This document shows positions 8,712 through 16,960 of a stretch of 64,000 bases of DNA, one piece after another. The position numbers were made by a program, and so were the translations under genes. Source of the DNA: Anoxynatronum buryatiense. Its GTDB lineage: Bacteria > Bacillota > Clostridia > Peptostreptococcales > Tindalliaceae. Numbering within the stretch: position 1 is the stretch's first letter; each line of letters starts with the position of its first letter. The notes beneath the pieces were generated by a model, which was not told where the DNA came from, did not search any database, and was given only the letters and a program-made list of their open reading frames with translations. The stretch lies in NCBI RefSeq assembly GCF_900182905.1, contig NZ_FXUF01000003.1:248001-312000 (forward strand), read 5' to 3'.

Positions 8712-9590
8712 TCATACGTCGCCTCGATGTGAAAGGATCGTAAAAAGTTCTTCGCGCATGACTTCAATAGGGGCCTTCTGGCCGCTCCACAGTTCAATTT
8801 GTTCGGCTCCCTGATAAAGAGACATTCCAAGACCATTCATCACCTGACAGCCTACCTGCTCGGCTTCGAGCAGAAATCTGGTTTTGGACGGGTTGTAAGT
8901 AGCATCGAAGCAAAGCTGACCAGGATTAAGAAAATCCTTTGGTACAGGTGTTTTATCCGCACTTGCAGCCATTCCAAGACCCGTGTTATTCATCACCACG
9001 TCCGAAAGTGTAACTTTTGTCTTTAACGCATTTGCTTCTTCAGGGTTAACCATTTCTGCCACCGGTGCAAACCGCTCATTGATGTCCTTTGTCAATTCTT
9101 GAGCAGCAGCGATGTTTAAATCGTAGATATATATCTTTTTGGCCCCATGATATGCCAAGACGCTACAAATAGCTCGGCCCGCACCACCGGCTCCAAGACA
9201 GATAAATGTTGAATCGGGAAGACTGATCTGAGGTGCTTCTTCCATCAGAGACCTTAAAAAACCGGTTCCGTCTGTATTGTAAGCAATCAAACGCCCCTCT
9301 TTTAGAACAACCGTGTTGCTGGCATTCATCTTTTCACATAGGGGATCCATTTCATCGACGTATTTCATCACTTCCACCTTGTTTGGCTTGGTAACTGCAA
9401 ACCCGGCAAAATTCATGTGACGAATGCCGTTAATGACATCCTCCAGATGATCATTTTCCACCTCTGCGTAAAAATAGAGCATATTAAGTCCGGTGGCTCG
9501 ATAAGCTGCATTTTGCATACGCGCTGCATATGACTGAGATAATGGTTTACCAAGTAGTGCTATCATTTTTGTATGGATATTAACCGGCAC
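8712..9590 (-). CDS. Divergent shikimate/quinate dehydrogenase-like oxidoreductase
   Basis: A 292-residue AroE-family enzyme with the catalytic Lys (K71 in VTKPNK), the conserved Asp (D107 in YNTDGTG) and a GAGGAG nucleotide-binding loop. It departs from biosynthetic AroE at the substrate carboxylate clamp. The normal SxS pair reads S-Y-A here (S20 kept, second Ser replaced by A22), and NVT before the catalytic Lys is AVT. The paralogue at 16081-16947 keeps SQS and NVT. The start is a GTG with a modest GAGAG site. It lies between TRAP genes and the TIM-barrel gene in the catabolic operon, so a catabolic role on a quinate-like or other alicyclic alcohol is more likely than shikimate synthesis. 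The substrate is inferred only. Confidence 0.82.
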   Translation of the reverse strand: MPVNIHTKMIALLGKPLSQSYAARMQNAAYRATGLNMLYFYAEVENDHLEDVINGIRHMNFAGFAVTKPNKVEVMKYVDEMDPLCEKMNASNTVVLKEGRLIAYNTDGTGFLRSLMEEAPQISLPDSTFICLGAGGAGRAICSVLAYHGAKKIYIYDLNIAAAQELTKDINERFAPVAEMVNPEEANALKTKVTLSDVVMNNTGLGMAASADKTPVPKDFLNPGQLCFDATYNPSKTRFLLEAEQVGCQVMNGLGMSLYQGAEQIELWSGQKAPIEVMREELFTILSHRGDV

Positions 9591-9664
9591 GTTTAATCAA
9601 CTCTCTTTCCATCTATTTACCTCTTACCGTCATACAGTGTTACAGTCATCATGACACCACCCAA

Positions 9665-10474
9665 TTAATATGCCAGCAATTTTTTCGCTTTTTCAAGGCA
9701 TTGGAGTGCATGTCCCAAAGTGCCACGCATCTGAATTTCTTTAGAATTTGGCAGTTCTATGGAAATTGGCTTTTGAGGCATTGCCTGAAGCATTCCCTTT
9801 AAATCAATTTCACCGTCACCTGGGTACAATCGCCCTTCTCTTGCGACTCCAATCATTTCAGGATCATCCAGGGAGGGGATGTAACCTGGGCCGTCACACA
9901 AATGAATAAATCCATAAAGAGAGTTATCTACTTCTGCCAGGTCTTTCGCTGCAACCTTTGATCGGTGAGCATGCAGGGTGTCCACCATAAGAGCGGCATT
10001 GGGACGATTGACTGCCTTCAGTATTTCCAGCGCTTCTGATAATCCCGGAACGCCCGAAAAAGTCACAAACTCAAGATTAACACGCAGGTTGTACGTGGCA
10101 GCTAAATCGCATATTTTTGCAAACTGTTCGATTGCAAATTCTTTGTTACTTGTCCAAACGCTGGAAAGAACATCTGTGGCACCCAGTTCTGCACCCGCAG
10201 AAAAAGCTGACTCATAGTCTTCCACTTTCAAGTCTTCCCTTACACGGGCCAGCTCAATGTCCATGAGTTGAATACCAGTATCTGATAACGTTTTCTTTAT
10301 CAGTTTAAATAAGCCGGAATCTTTGTCAAACTGAAACAGCGGTTCGTTGGGCAGATGCATGGGGATGGGGCGAAGGCCGACACAATCGTAGCCGGCTTTC
10401 GCTGCAATCCTAATCTGCTCAATGGGATCTGTTCCAGGAATCGTCAAATAGGCAAGCGAAAACTTTCTTGACAT
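9665..10474 (-). CDS. Xylose-isomerase-like TIM-barrel enzyme (IolE / 3-dehydroshikimate-dehydratase superfamily)
   Basis: A 269-residue protein of the AP-endonuclease-2/xylose-isomerase-like TIM-barrel superfamily. Candidate metal ligands appear in the order expected for this fold: Glu in VNLEFV, Asp in MVDTLHAH, His in FIHLCDGPG and Glu in ISIELPN. Members include inosose dehydratase IolE, 3-dehydroshikimate dehydratase AsbF/QuiC and keto-sugar epimerases, all acting next to a ketone on a polyol. GGAG lies 8 bases before the ATG. It sits between an AroE-like dehydrogenase and a ThDP enzyme, so dehydration of a ring ketone to a diketone is my preferred role. Simple isomerisation, or dehydration to protocatechuate, remains possible. 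Confidence 0.78.
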   Translation of the reverse strand: MSRKFSLAYLTIPGTDPIEQIRIAAKAGYDCVGLRPIPMHLPNEPLFQFDKDSGLFKLIKKTLSDTGIQLMDIELARVREDLKVEDYESAFSAGAELGATDVLSSVWTSNKEFAIEQFAKICDLAATYNLRVNLEFVTFSGVPGLSEALEILKAVNRPNAALMVDTLHAHRSKVAAKDLAEVDNSLYGFIHLCDGPGYIPSLDDPEMIGVAREGRLYPGDGEIDLKGMLQAMPQKPISIELPNSKEIQMRGTLGHALQCLEKAKKLLAY

Positions 10475-10503
10475 CAATGACTCTCCTTTCGGACTCAGAG
10501 CCC

Positions 10504-12321
10504 TTATTTATGAGAGGTAGAGTGGCTGGGAACCACATATTCACCCTGTTCATTTTTGACAACCTTACCGTTACTGATATTTTGTTTTGGCGTATAGATA
10601 TCATTGATATTCCAGCAACCTGGTGTGGGTACAGGAATGTTTTCCATGGGAACATCCAACAGGAACGGTTTATTGCTGGATAACGCTTGCTCAAGTGCCG
10701 GTTTGAACTCTTCGGCAGATTCAATTTTAAGGGCTTCCACACCGTAGGCTTTTGCAACAGCTGCCCAGTTTGGAGAATATGGTTCCCCATCAGGAGTGGT
10801 GAAAACAGTACCGAACTTTGTTTTGTAATTGGCATACTCAAGACCGGCAATGGTTCCGAAAGCTGCATTGTTCATCACAATCCAGATGACGGGTATGTTT
10901 TGTTCAACTGCTGTCGCCAACGTGCTGGGGTTTATACCAAAGCCACCGTCACCCACTAAAGTGATCACAGCCTTTTCCGGTGCTGCCAGTTTGCCACCAA
11001 TCAGTGCAGAGGCTCCAAAACCCATGGTCGCCAGACCTGAACTATGGTGAATGGATCCGGCCAATGTAATATCAAACTGCTGAGCGACGCCATTTTTGTT
11101 CCATCCCACATCAGTAAAAATTAAACTGTCTTCAGGAATGGATTCCTTGACATCTTTCAGAATGCGCTGAGGAGTCATGGGGAATCGATTGTCTTCAGAG
11201 ATGGCCACATTATCCTGTTTGAAAGATTCGCGCTTTTCTTTGATCATCTGACGAAGCTCAGGCTTACTAATCCCTTCGGGCTTCAGTTTTTTCGCTTCGT
11301 CCAAAATCTGTGCCAGTGCCTCTTTAAGATCAGCGACGGCACCGATACTCACCGGATAGTTGCGGCCTATTTCAGCCGGATCAATATCAATTTGTAAAAA
11401 CTCAGTTTTGTTCATGTCAAAAGTGACGCCGGGGTACCAACTGGAGCTGTCAGCTTCAGCAAAACGGGTTCCAAGTCCCAACAACACATCGGCATTAGCG
11501 GTAAACTGATGAGTGAATTCCAAGCCCCAGAAACCTGTTTGACCAAGCATCAGTGGATGTTTGTCTGAAAGGCATCCTTGCCCCATCAGTGTTCTTGATA
11601 CAGGAATATCGAGAAATTCAACTAGTTCAGCAAGTTCCTGAGAAGCGTCTGCCAATAAAACACCGCCACCTGCATGTATAACAGGGTTTTTCGCTTCAAT
11701 CAGCTTTCTGGCAATTGATTTGGCTGCTGAAGGCGCTAATGCAGGTTTAATGGTTTCATGACTGTCACGATAAGTGCGCGCAAAAAGGTCTTCTTCTATT
11801 TCCACAGAGAAAACGTCCATGGGAACAGAGATCAGCACTGGTCCGGGTCTGCCGCTTTCAGCCAGTCGAAAAGCTTTATCCAATATTTCAGGCATTGCTT
11901 CAGCGTCATCCACACGCCAGGCTCGCTTGACGATAGGCCTTAGCATTTCATATTGCGAACCATCGGCATGCATGTTGACTTCCTGGTGAGGATGCTTTCC
12001 ATAGTAATAGCGTGGTACATCTCCAGCAATTACCACCATGGGAATCGAATCAAATGATGCATTGGCTACTCCGGTGATCACGTTGGTTAAGCCAGGCCCC
12101 AGATGACACATGACCACGCCCGCTTTCTTTTTAATACGGGCATATCCATCTGCAGCCATGGCAGCTAACTGTTCATTTCGAAATGAAATGTACTGAAGTT
12201 TTTCTGATTTTGATAAAGCATCAAGAAATCCAATCACAGTATGACCACAAAGGCCAAAAATATACTCGACGCCACGGCGTTCAAGGTAATCCACCATTTG
12301 TACAGAAATTAATTTTTTCAA
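10504..12321 (-). CDS. ThDP-dependent enzyme of the acetolactate synthase/IolD superfamily
   Basis: A 605-residue three-domain ThDP enzyme. The N-terminal PYR domain has the catalytic Glu (E50 in SFRNEQLAAMAADGYAR), a central domain includes NPVIHAGGGVLLA, and the C-terminal PP domain has GDGGFGINPSTLATAVEQN...NNAAFG for Mg-ThDP. I start at TTG 12321 because AAGGAGG lies 7 bases upstream and the start is 16 bases past the preceding stop; the longer frame to 12435 would run back into the neighbouring gene. The superfamily includes decarboxylases, carboligases and C-C hydrolases (IolD, cyclohexane-1,2-dione hydrolase). A GHT near residue 27 and the neighbours favour ring-dione hydrolysis, which would yield an aldehyde for the acylating dehydrogenases. 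A 2-oxoacid decarboxylase is the main alternative. Confidence 0.82.
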   Translation of the reverse strand: MKKLISVQMVDYLERRGVEYIFGLCGHTVIGFLDALSKSEKLQYISFRNEQLAAMAADGYARIKKKAGVVMCHLGPGLTNVITGVANASFDSIPMVVIAGDVPRYYYGKHPHQEVNMHADGSQYEMLRPIVKRAWRVDDAEAMPEILDKAFRLAESGRPGPVLISVPMDVFSVEIEEDLFARTYRDSHETIKPALAPSAAKSIARKLIEAKNPVIHAGGGVLLADASQELAELVEFLDIPVSRTLMGQGCLSDKHPLMLGQTGFWGLEFTHQFTANADVLLGLGTRFAEADSSSWYPGVTFDMNKTEFLQIDIDPAEIGRNYPVSIGAVADLKEALAQILDEAKKLKPEGISKPELRQMIKEKRESFKQDNVAISEDNRFPMTPQRILKDVKESIPEDSLIFTDVGWNKNGVAQQFDITLAGSIHHSSGLATMGFGASALIGGKLAAPEKAVITLVGDGGFGINPSTLATAVEQNIPVIWIVMNNAAFGTIAGLEYANYKTKFGTVFTTPDGEPYSPNWAAVAKAYGVEALKIESAEEFKPALEQALSSNKPFLLDVPMENIPVPTPGCWNINDIYTPKQNISNGKVVKNEQGEYVVPSHSTSHK

Positions 12322-12337
12322 CAGTCTGCCTCCTTCT

Positions 12338-13810
12338 TTACGCCCGACCTTCTCTTTCGGGCTGGTAAAACTCCCCAAACAATGTTTCGTCACTGGGCTT
12401 ATCTTCAGGGATTTCTGTCGATACCCAGGTGACATTCATGTAATGATGCAAATGAACATTTTCCGAGGTGGCGTTTCCACCCCAAGTTCCACAGCCAATG
12501 CTAGATGTCATAGGCATTCCGTTTGTGAAGGCGCCGGCGTTGGCTTTTGACTGAGGCTGGCGTACCATGATTCTGCCAACATGAGCTTCAAGGGCAAGTC
12601 TGTGAATATGATTTTCATCAAAAGAGAAAATGCCAACACTGTGACCGACACCGCCAACTTCATGGATCGCCATGATAATGTCGATGGCATTTTGAAACTC
12701 ACCTTCATACTGATGAACCGCCAGAAGAGTTGTGAGTTTTTCCCGGCACCAAACATCATCATAACTTTCTGTATAGGACCCGGTACCTGTGGCAATCAGG
12801 AATTTACGATCTTCTGGAATTGAAAATCCTGCCAATTCGGTCATTCGCTGAGGTGACAGTGCAACTGAGTTGGACAATCGGTGACAAGCTTCATCCCACA
12901 TAACTTGTTTAACCGCATCTTGTTCCTGTTTGTTCAACAGGTAACCGCCAACTTCAACCAGTGCTCTCACACCCTCTGCATAAATGCTGTCATGAATGAC
13001 TATGTTACCATCGGCAGAGCAGCCAGACCCGAAATCAGACGTCTTTGAAAGCATCGTGTTGTGTGCTGCCTGGTATAGATCATTCTTGGCGGTTTCATCC
13101 CAGATCATTGTGGCATTTCCTGCACCAACACCATAGGCCGGTGTACCTGAGTGATAGGCTCTGCGCACCACACCTTGACCTCCGGTAGCGATGACCAAAT
13201 CACATTTTGCATTCAAAGCTTCAGAAAAGTCCTTGTTGATTTTGGCCTTTCCCTGCCCTAAAATTTGAATTAAGTCTTCTGGGGCACCTACCTGGCGAAG
13301 GCCTTCCCTCATTAATTCAATGGTCCTGCCCCCGGTTTTTGCCGCACGTGGATGGGGAGAAAAAATGATGGCATTCCGGGCTTTCAGCGCATAAATGGCA
13401 TTGCCCGCAGGTGTCAAGTCAGGATTTGTTGCCGGGACAACACAGGCAATAACCCCAACCGGCTTCGCGTACTTCACAATCCCTTTTTCTGGAATCTCAT
13501 CAATGATACCTACGCTTTTCTGACGCAATGCGTCTCTGAGAACGCCTCTGATTTTAAATTTTTTGTTTTCACGGCTTACCGGGTCTCCAAACTGGCTTTC
13601 TTCGATACCCATTTTGACAAGCTCTTTAAATGTCTGAGTGTTGGCCACTTTCCAAGCGATTGCCTGGATCGTTCGGTCGATGTCTTCCTGACTCCATTTT
13701 TCAAAAATCTTTTGCGCGGCATCTGCCTTTGCAAATTTTTCTTCGATCTCTGCAATTTGATCACTTGACAACTTTGCATATACTTCTTCCATCGAATTCA
13801 TTCTACTCAT
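12338..13810 (-). CDS. CoA-acylating aldehyde dehydrogenase, copy 1
   Basis: A 490-residue CoA-acylating aldehyde dehydrogenase. The catalytic cysteine is C264 (SKTSDFGSGCSADGN). GGGAGG is 7 bases before the ATG. It is paralogous to the enzyme at 4046-5470 and similar through almost its full length, differing mainly around residues 180-200 and 330-350. Placed directly between the HMG-CoA-lyase-like gene and the ThDP gene, it most simply turns the aldehyde released by the ThDP enzyme into an acyl-CoA that the lyase then splits. The exact aldehyde is unknown. Confidence 0.86.
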   Translation of the reverse strand: MSRMNSMEEVYAKLSSDQIAEIEEKFAKADAAQKIFEKWSQEDIDRTIQAIAWKVANTQTFKELVKMGIEESQFGDPVSRENKKFKIRGVLRDALRQKSVGIIDEIPEKGIVKYAKPVGVIACVVPATNPDLTPAGNAIYALKARNAIIFSPHPRAAKTGGRTIELMREGLRQVGAPEDLIQILGQGKAKINKDFSEALNAKCDLVIATGGQGVVRRAYHSGTPAYGVGAGNATMIWDETAKNDLYQAAHNTMLSKTSDFGSGCSADGNIVIHDSIYAEGVRALVEVGGYLLNKQEQDAVKQVMWDEACHRLSNSVALSPQRMTELAGFSIPEDRKFLIATGTGSYTESYDDVWCREKLTTLLAVHQYEGEFQNAIDIIMAIHEVGGVGHSVGIFSFDENHIHRLALEAHVGRIMVRQPQSKANAGAFTNGMPMTSSIGCGTWGGNATSENVHLHHYMNVTWVSTEIPEDKPSDETLFGEFYQPEREGRA

Positions 13811-13889
13811 TCATATTCCTCCCTACATTTTCATAGAACAATGTTCAGCTTTCAGGAAACGTTTTCCATTAATAATGAAGAACTCGTGC

Positions 13890-14801
13890 TTACTTAATCA
13901 AATCCTTGGAGCGGCCGGCTTTCAACACATAAGAATCAGTTTCGTGACCAACCCAATCCTGAAGTTTTTTTGCTGAACTGATGATCTGAACTAGATCGAT
14001 ACCAGTACTGATGTTCATTTCATCAAGCATGTGAATCACATCTTCAGAAGCTACATTGCCAGCCGCTCCCGGAACAAAGGGGCAACCACCGAGACCACCC
14101 AGAGAAGAATCAAAATGTGTGATACCCGCCTGCATGCCTGCCAGAATATTCGCCATGGCCATACCTCTGGTGTTGTGAAAATGAAGCCACCATTTTACAT
14201 CTGAATAACGTTCCTGCAGGTGTTTGCACATTGTATAGACCTGATTGGGTACTGCCATTCCTGAAGCGTCTGATAGAGAAATTTCTCGCACCCCAACCTT
14301 CAGATAAGCATCAATAATGCTTTGGATTGCGTCCAGAGAGATGCTCCCTTCCCAGGGAGATCCAAATGGCATTGAGATGGATCCGGACACTTCGATACCA
14401 CTTTTTTCTGCCAGTTCTACACTTTCTGCAAATCTGGCAATGCTTTCCTCTGGAGTCATGTTGATGTTCGCCAAGTTATGGCCAAGACTTGCAGATACAT
14501 TCAGTTTAATTTTACGACACCCACAGTTAACGGCACGTTCGACGCCTTTTTTATTGGCAACCAATGCTCGCAACTCTACGTTTTTAACTTCACTGAAATG
14601 GAAAAAAAGTGCATCGGTATCAGCCATTTGCGGAACAGCTTTGGGGTTCATAAATGAACCCAACTCAATGACAGTCAATCCTGCAGCAATCATCTCTTTT
14701 GTCAGCGTTATTTTAGACTGAGTATTCAATATTGTTGCCTCGTTCTGTAAACCATCTCGAAGTCCAACTTCACAAAGCGTAATGGCTGTTGGAAGTTTCA
14801 T
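13890..14801 (-). CDS. HMG-CoA lyase-family enzyme (DRE-TIM)
   Basis: A 303-residue DRE-TIM metallolyase with the family signature EVGLRDGLQNE at the N-terminus and the C-terminal glycine-rich loop SSLGGLGGCPFVPGAAGNVASED, which carries the active-site cysteine of HMG-CoA lyases. LHFHNTRG provides the metal-binding HxH. These enzymes cleave 3-hydroxy-3-substituted acyl-CoAs to acetyl-CoA and a keto acid. It is the first gene of the operon. Two adjacent ATG codons follow GAGGTG; I choose the second (14801). No leucine or mevalonate genes are near, so HMG-CoA itself is an unlikely substrate; homocitryl-CoA or a similar branched hydroxyacyl-CoA would fit the context. Confidence 0.87.
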   Translation of the reverse strand: MKLPTAITLCEVGLRDGLQNEATILNTQSKITLTKEMIAAGLTVIELGSFMNPKAVPQMADTDALFFHFSEVKNVELRALVANKKGVERAVNCGCRKIKLNVSASLGHNLANINMTPEESIARFAESVELAEKSGIEVSGSISMPFGSPWEGSISLDAIQSIIDAYLKVGVREISLSDASGMAVPNQVYTMCKHLQERYSDVKWWLHFHNTRGMAMANILAGMQAGITHFDSSLGGLGGCPFVPGAAGNVASEDVIHMLDEMNISTGIDLVQIISSAKKLQDWVGHETDSYVLKAGRSKDLIK

Positions 14802-14861
14802 CATCCTCACCTCTTTCATCACTATTCTGAATAATGAATGAATAATTTCTTGTAATTAAAG

Positions 14862-14890
14862 ATTATAGTATTTTTACTTGAAAGTCTAAT
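14862..14890 (-). promoter_or_regulatory. Promoter of the catabolic operon
   Basis: On the minus strand a perfect TATAAT (14867-14862) is followed by a 5' leader of about 50 bases to the first gene. The -35 region is poor, as expected for a promoter needing an activator. The predicted start near 14855 puts the palindrome at 14911-14925 about 63 bases upstream, the classic LysR recognition position. Confidence 0.6.
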
Positions 14891-14906
14891 ACTCATTTTG
14901 TATAAT
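14878..14906 (+). promoter_or_regulatory. lysR promoter
   Basis: TTGAAA (14878-14883), 17-base spacer, TATAAT (14901-14906) on the plus strand. The predicted start near 14913 falls inside the candidate operator, which would allow LysR autorepression. The leader to the lysR start is about 165 bases. Confidence 0.7.
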
Positions 14907-14910
14907 GATG

Positions 14911-14925
14911 ATAGAATCTCTCTAT
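14911..14925. promoter_or_regulatory. Candidate LysR operator
   Basis: ATAGA-N5-TCTAT, a perfect 5-bp inverted repeat with the spacing of LysR recognition sites, midway between divergent promoters of lysR and the catabolic operon. Confidence 0.5.
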
Positions 14926-15079
14926 AATTTATCAATAATGATCCCTCATCATGATTGCTTTTTTCAAGGAATGGCTTTGTTGCTGACGATATGAATCCAT
15001 ATATTAAATTGATGATTTTTTGTCAAAGATTTAATGAATGAAATGGCTGAAAAATGCCAGAAGCTCAGGAGGCGATTAT

Positions 15080-15991
15080 ATGACCTTGCACCAGTTACGA
15101 TATTTCGTAGAAATGTGTAATACCTTACACTACACAAAAACGGCTGAACAACTCAATATTTCACAACCCAGTTTAAGTTATGCCCTTTCCGAACTCTCAA
15201 AAGAGCTCGGGGTTTCCTTATTTGGGAAAGATGGTAAAAAGGTTTTTTTGACAGAGTTCGGTGAAGCGTTTCTTCCTTATGCAGAGAGCGCACTACACAT
15301 CCTTTCACAGGGTGAAGCACAGATTTCAAATATGAAAAATCCATCGGGTGGAATCATTAACCTGGGATATATTTACAGCGTGAGCTTTGATGCCATTCCC
15401 CATCTTGTGGATGAATTCTACGGTTCTCAGGGCAATCGAAATATTCATTTCAACTTACAGGTGGGCATGACCAACACCCTCATTGAAAAACTGCTGGACT
15501 GTACCATGGATGTTGTCATGGCACCACACCCGGAAGTCCTCAGTGAAGGGATCTCTTCGGTGCCTGTATTCAATCAGGAGTTGTATTTGGTGGTCTATAA
15601 TGATCATCCATTGGCAACTCGTACATCTGTCACGATTGAAGATTTTAAAAATGAAAAATTTGTAATGATTCACAAAAATACAGACCTCTTTCTTCAAACT
15701 GAAGCGCTTTTCAAAAAACATGGAATAAGGCCGGAGATAGCATTTAAAGTCGACGAATGCAATTCAATGGCAGCTTTTGTGGGATCACAGCTGGGAATTG
15801 CCATCATGCCAAATATCCCATCCCTAGACAGCTACAAAGTAACAGCAATTCCATTTGAAGGAAGAAGCATGAACCGGTCAATTTGTCTTCTTTGGAACAC
15901 TAAATGCCGTGCAAATCCTGTTGTCAGCAGCTTTATCAATTACTTCACATCTCATCATGAACGTATTCGTTTGAACGGCGATTCGCAATGA
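15080..15991 (+). CDS. LysR-family transcriptional regulator
   Basis: A 303-residue LysR-type regulator. The N-terminal winged helix is MTLHQLRYFVEMCNTLHYTKTAEQLNISQPSLSYALSEL, and the effector domain (residues ~90-290) shows the usual two-lobed pattern. Translation could start at 15038, but AGGAGG lies 7 bases before ATG 15080. It is the only plus-strand gene in the first 56 kb and is divergent from the ThDP/aldehyde dehydrogenase/TRAP operon, so it most likely activates that operon in response to the imported acid or an intermediate. Confidence 0.9.
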   Translation: MTLHQLRYFVEMCNTLHYTKTAEQLNISQPSLSYALSELSKELGVSLFGKDGKKVFLTEFGEAFLPYAESALHILSQGEAQISNMKNPSGGIINLGYIYSVSFDAIPHLVDEFYGSQGNRNIHFNLQVGMTNTLIEKLLDCTMDVVMAPHPEVLSEGISSVPVFNQELYLVVYNDHPLATRTSVTIEDFKNEKFVMIHKNTDLFLQTEALFKKHGIRPEIAFKVDECNSMAAFVGSQLGIAIMPNIPSLDSYKVTAIPFEGRSMNRSICLLWNTKCRANPVVSSFINYFTSHHERIRLNGDSQ

Positions 15992-16007
15992 CCATTATTT
16001 TGCAGCG

Positions 16008-16059
16008 GCTTCAGCAAAAACAGGCTGCCCGTCAATGGGGAGCCTGTTTTTGCTGAAGC
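16008..16059. terminator. Long bidirectional terminator between lysR and aroE
   Basis: Perfect 19-bp inverted repeat (16008-16026 with 16041-16059) with an internal GCC/GGG extension. The arms contain AAAAA/TTTTT, so it can terminate the convergent lysR and aroE transcripts. Confidence 0.75.
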
Positions 16060-16080
16060 TGTTATAAAAATAGCAAGACA

Positions 16081-16947
16081 CTATGAGTTTGCTAGAATGC
16101 CTGATTTAACATCAGCTACGGGCATATGCGCACCTGTCCAGATTTCAAAGGCGAGGGCACCCTGTCCAACCACCATTCCGATTCCATTCACCGTCTGGCA
16201 ACCGGCAGTTTCAGCGATTTCCAACAGCTTCGTTTTTGGCGGAGAGTAGATAATGTCAACTACTTTCAGTTTCGAATGCAGCCACGCAGCATCTTTAATT
16301 AGACTGACTTTTTCCAGATCACCCATACCAACGTTGGTTGTATTCACAAGTACATCTGCAGTCGATAGCGCTTCCTTCAAAACCGTTTCATCCAAACGAT
16401 GCTGAGAAACTTGACAGGTCGGAATCTTTTCATTGATTAACCGACAAAGTGCCTCAGCAGGCGCTGCACTGCGATTAAAAATCATCAGTTCTCCAACATT
16501 CTCAAGTGCAAGCTGTATGGCGACGCTCTTACCTGCTCCTCCTGCACCAAGAATAATGATTTTTTTACCCGAAACGGGAATATTTTCTTCTGCCAGTGAC
16601 ATAATGAATCCCATTCCATCTGTGTTGTAACCGGTCAATTTCCCATTTTCATTTTTTACCGTATTCACAGCACCGATTATCGATGCTTCTGGTGACAGTT
16701 CATCAAGAAAAGGTATCACCTTTTCCTTGTGAGGCATGGTCACGTTGAATCCTGCCACATCAAGAGTCTTCATTGCCTGAATAGCTGCTTCCAGTTGATT
16801 TTGCTGAATGTCAAAAACCAGGTAAGTGTAGTTGAGGTTCAATGCCTGAAAGGCAGTATTGTGCATTTGTGGTGACTGACTGTGGCGTACCGGAGAACCC
16901 AGAAGTGCCACCAAACGTGTCTTGCCGGTTATTCTGTACTCTGTCAT
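16081..16947 (-). CDS. aroE: Shikimate dehydrogenase AroE
   Basis: A 288-residue AroE with canonical residues: the HSQSPQMHN substrate clamp, NVTMPHK with the catalytic Lys, YNTDGMGF with the catalytic Asp, GAGGAGKS for NADP(H), and a C-terminal GIGMVVGQGALAFEIWTG containing the conserved Gln. It interconverts 3-dehydroshikimate and shikimate. GGGGGAG is 7 bases before ATG 16947; the longer frame to 16968 overlaps aroD and is less likely. It is cotranscribed with aroD and the CM-SK fusion. The catabolic operon across lysR contains a second, divergent member. Confidence 0.92.
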   Translation of the reverse strand: MTEYRITGKTRLVALLGSPVRHSQSPQMHNTAFQALNLNYTYLVFDIQQNQLEAAIQAMKTLDVAGFNVTMPHKEKVIPFLDELSPEASIIGAVNTVKNENGKLTGYNTDGMGFIMSLAEENIPVSGKKIIILGAGGAGKSVAIQLALENVGELMIFNRSAAPAEALCRLINEKIPTCQVSQHRLDETVLKEALSTADVLVNTTNVGMGDLEKVSLIKDAAWLHSKLKVVDIIYSPPKTKLLEIAETAGCQTVNGIGMVVGQGALAFEIWTGAHMPVADVKSGILANS

Positions 16948-16960
16948 GTCAGCACTCCCC

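Noticed and set aside
9665-10474. Route from 3-dehydroshikimate to protocatechuate (AsbF/QuiC)
   Set aside because: No protocatechuate or aromatic-ring genes are in the operon, and this does not account for the ThDP enzyme, acylating dehydrogenases or lyase. Kept only as an alternative for the single enzyme.
4046-13810. Sulfoacetate/taurine pathway based on SauS-like aldehyde dehydrogenases and a ThDP enzyme (Xsc)
   Set aside because: No sulfite exporter, phosphotransacetylase, or taurine or sulfolactate gene is present, the ThDP protein does not show the Xsc pattern I know, and the AroE and TIM-barrel genes would be unexplained.
14940-15015. Sigma-54 site near lysR (GGCTTTGTTGC)
   Set aside because: GG and GC elements are 3 bases too close, so it cannot be a -24/-12 promoter.
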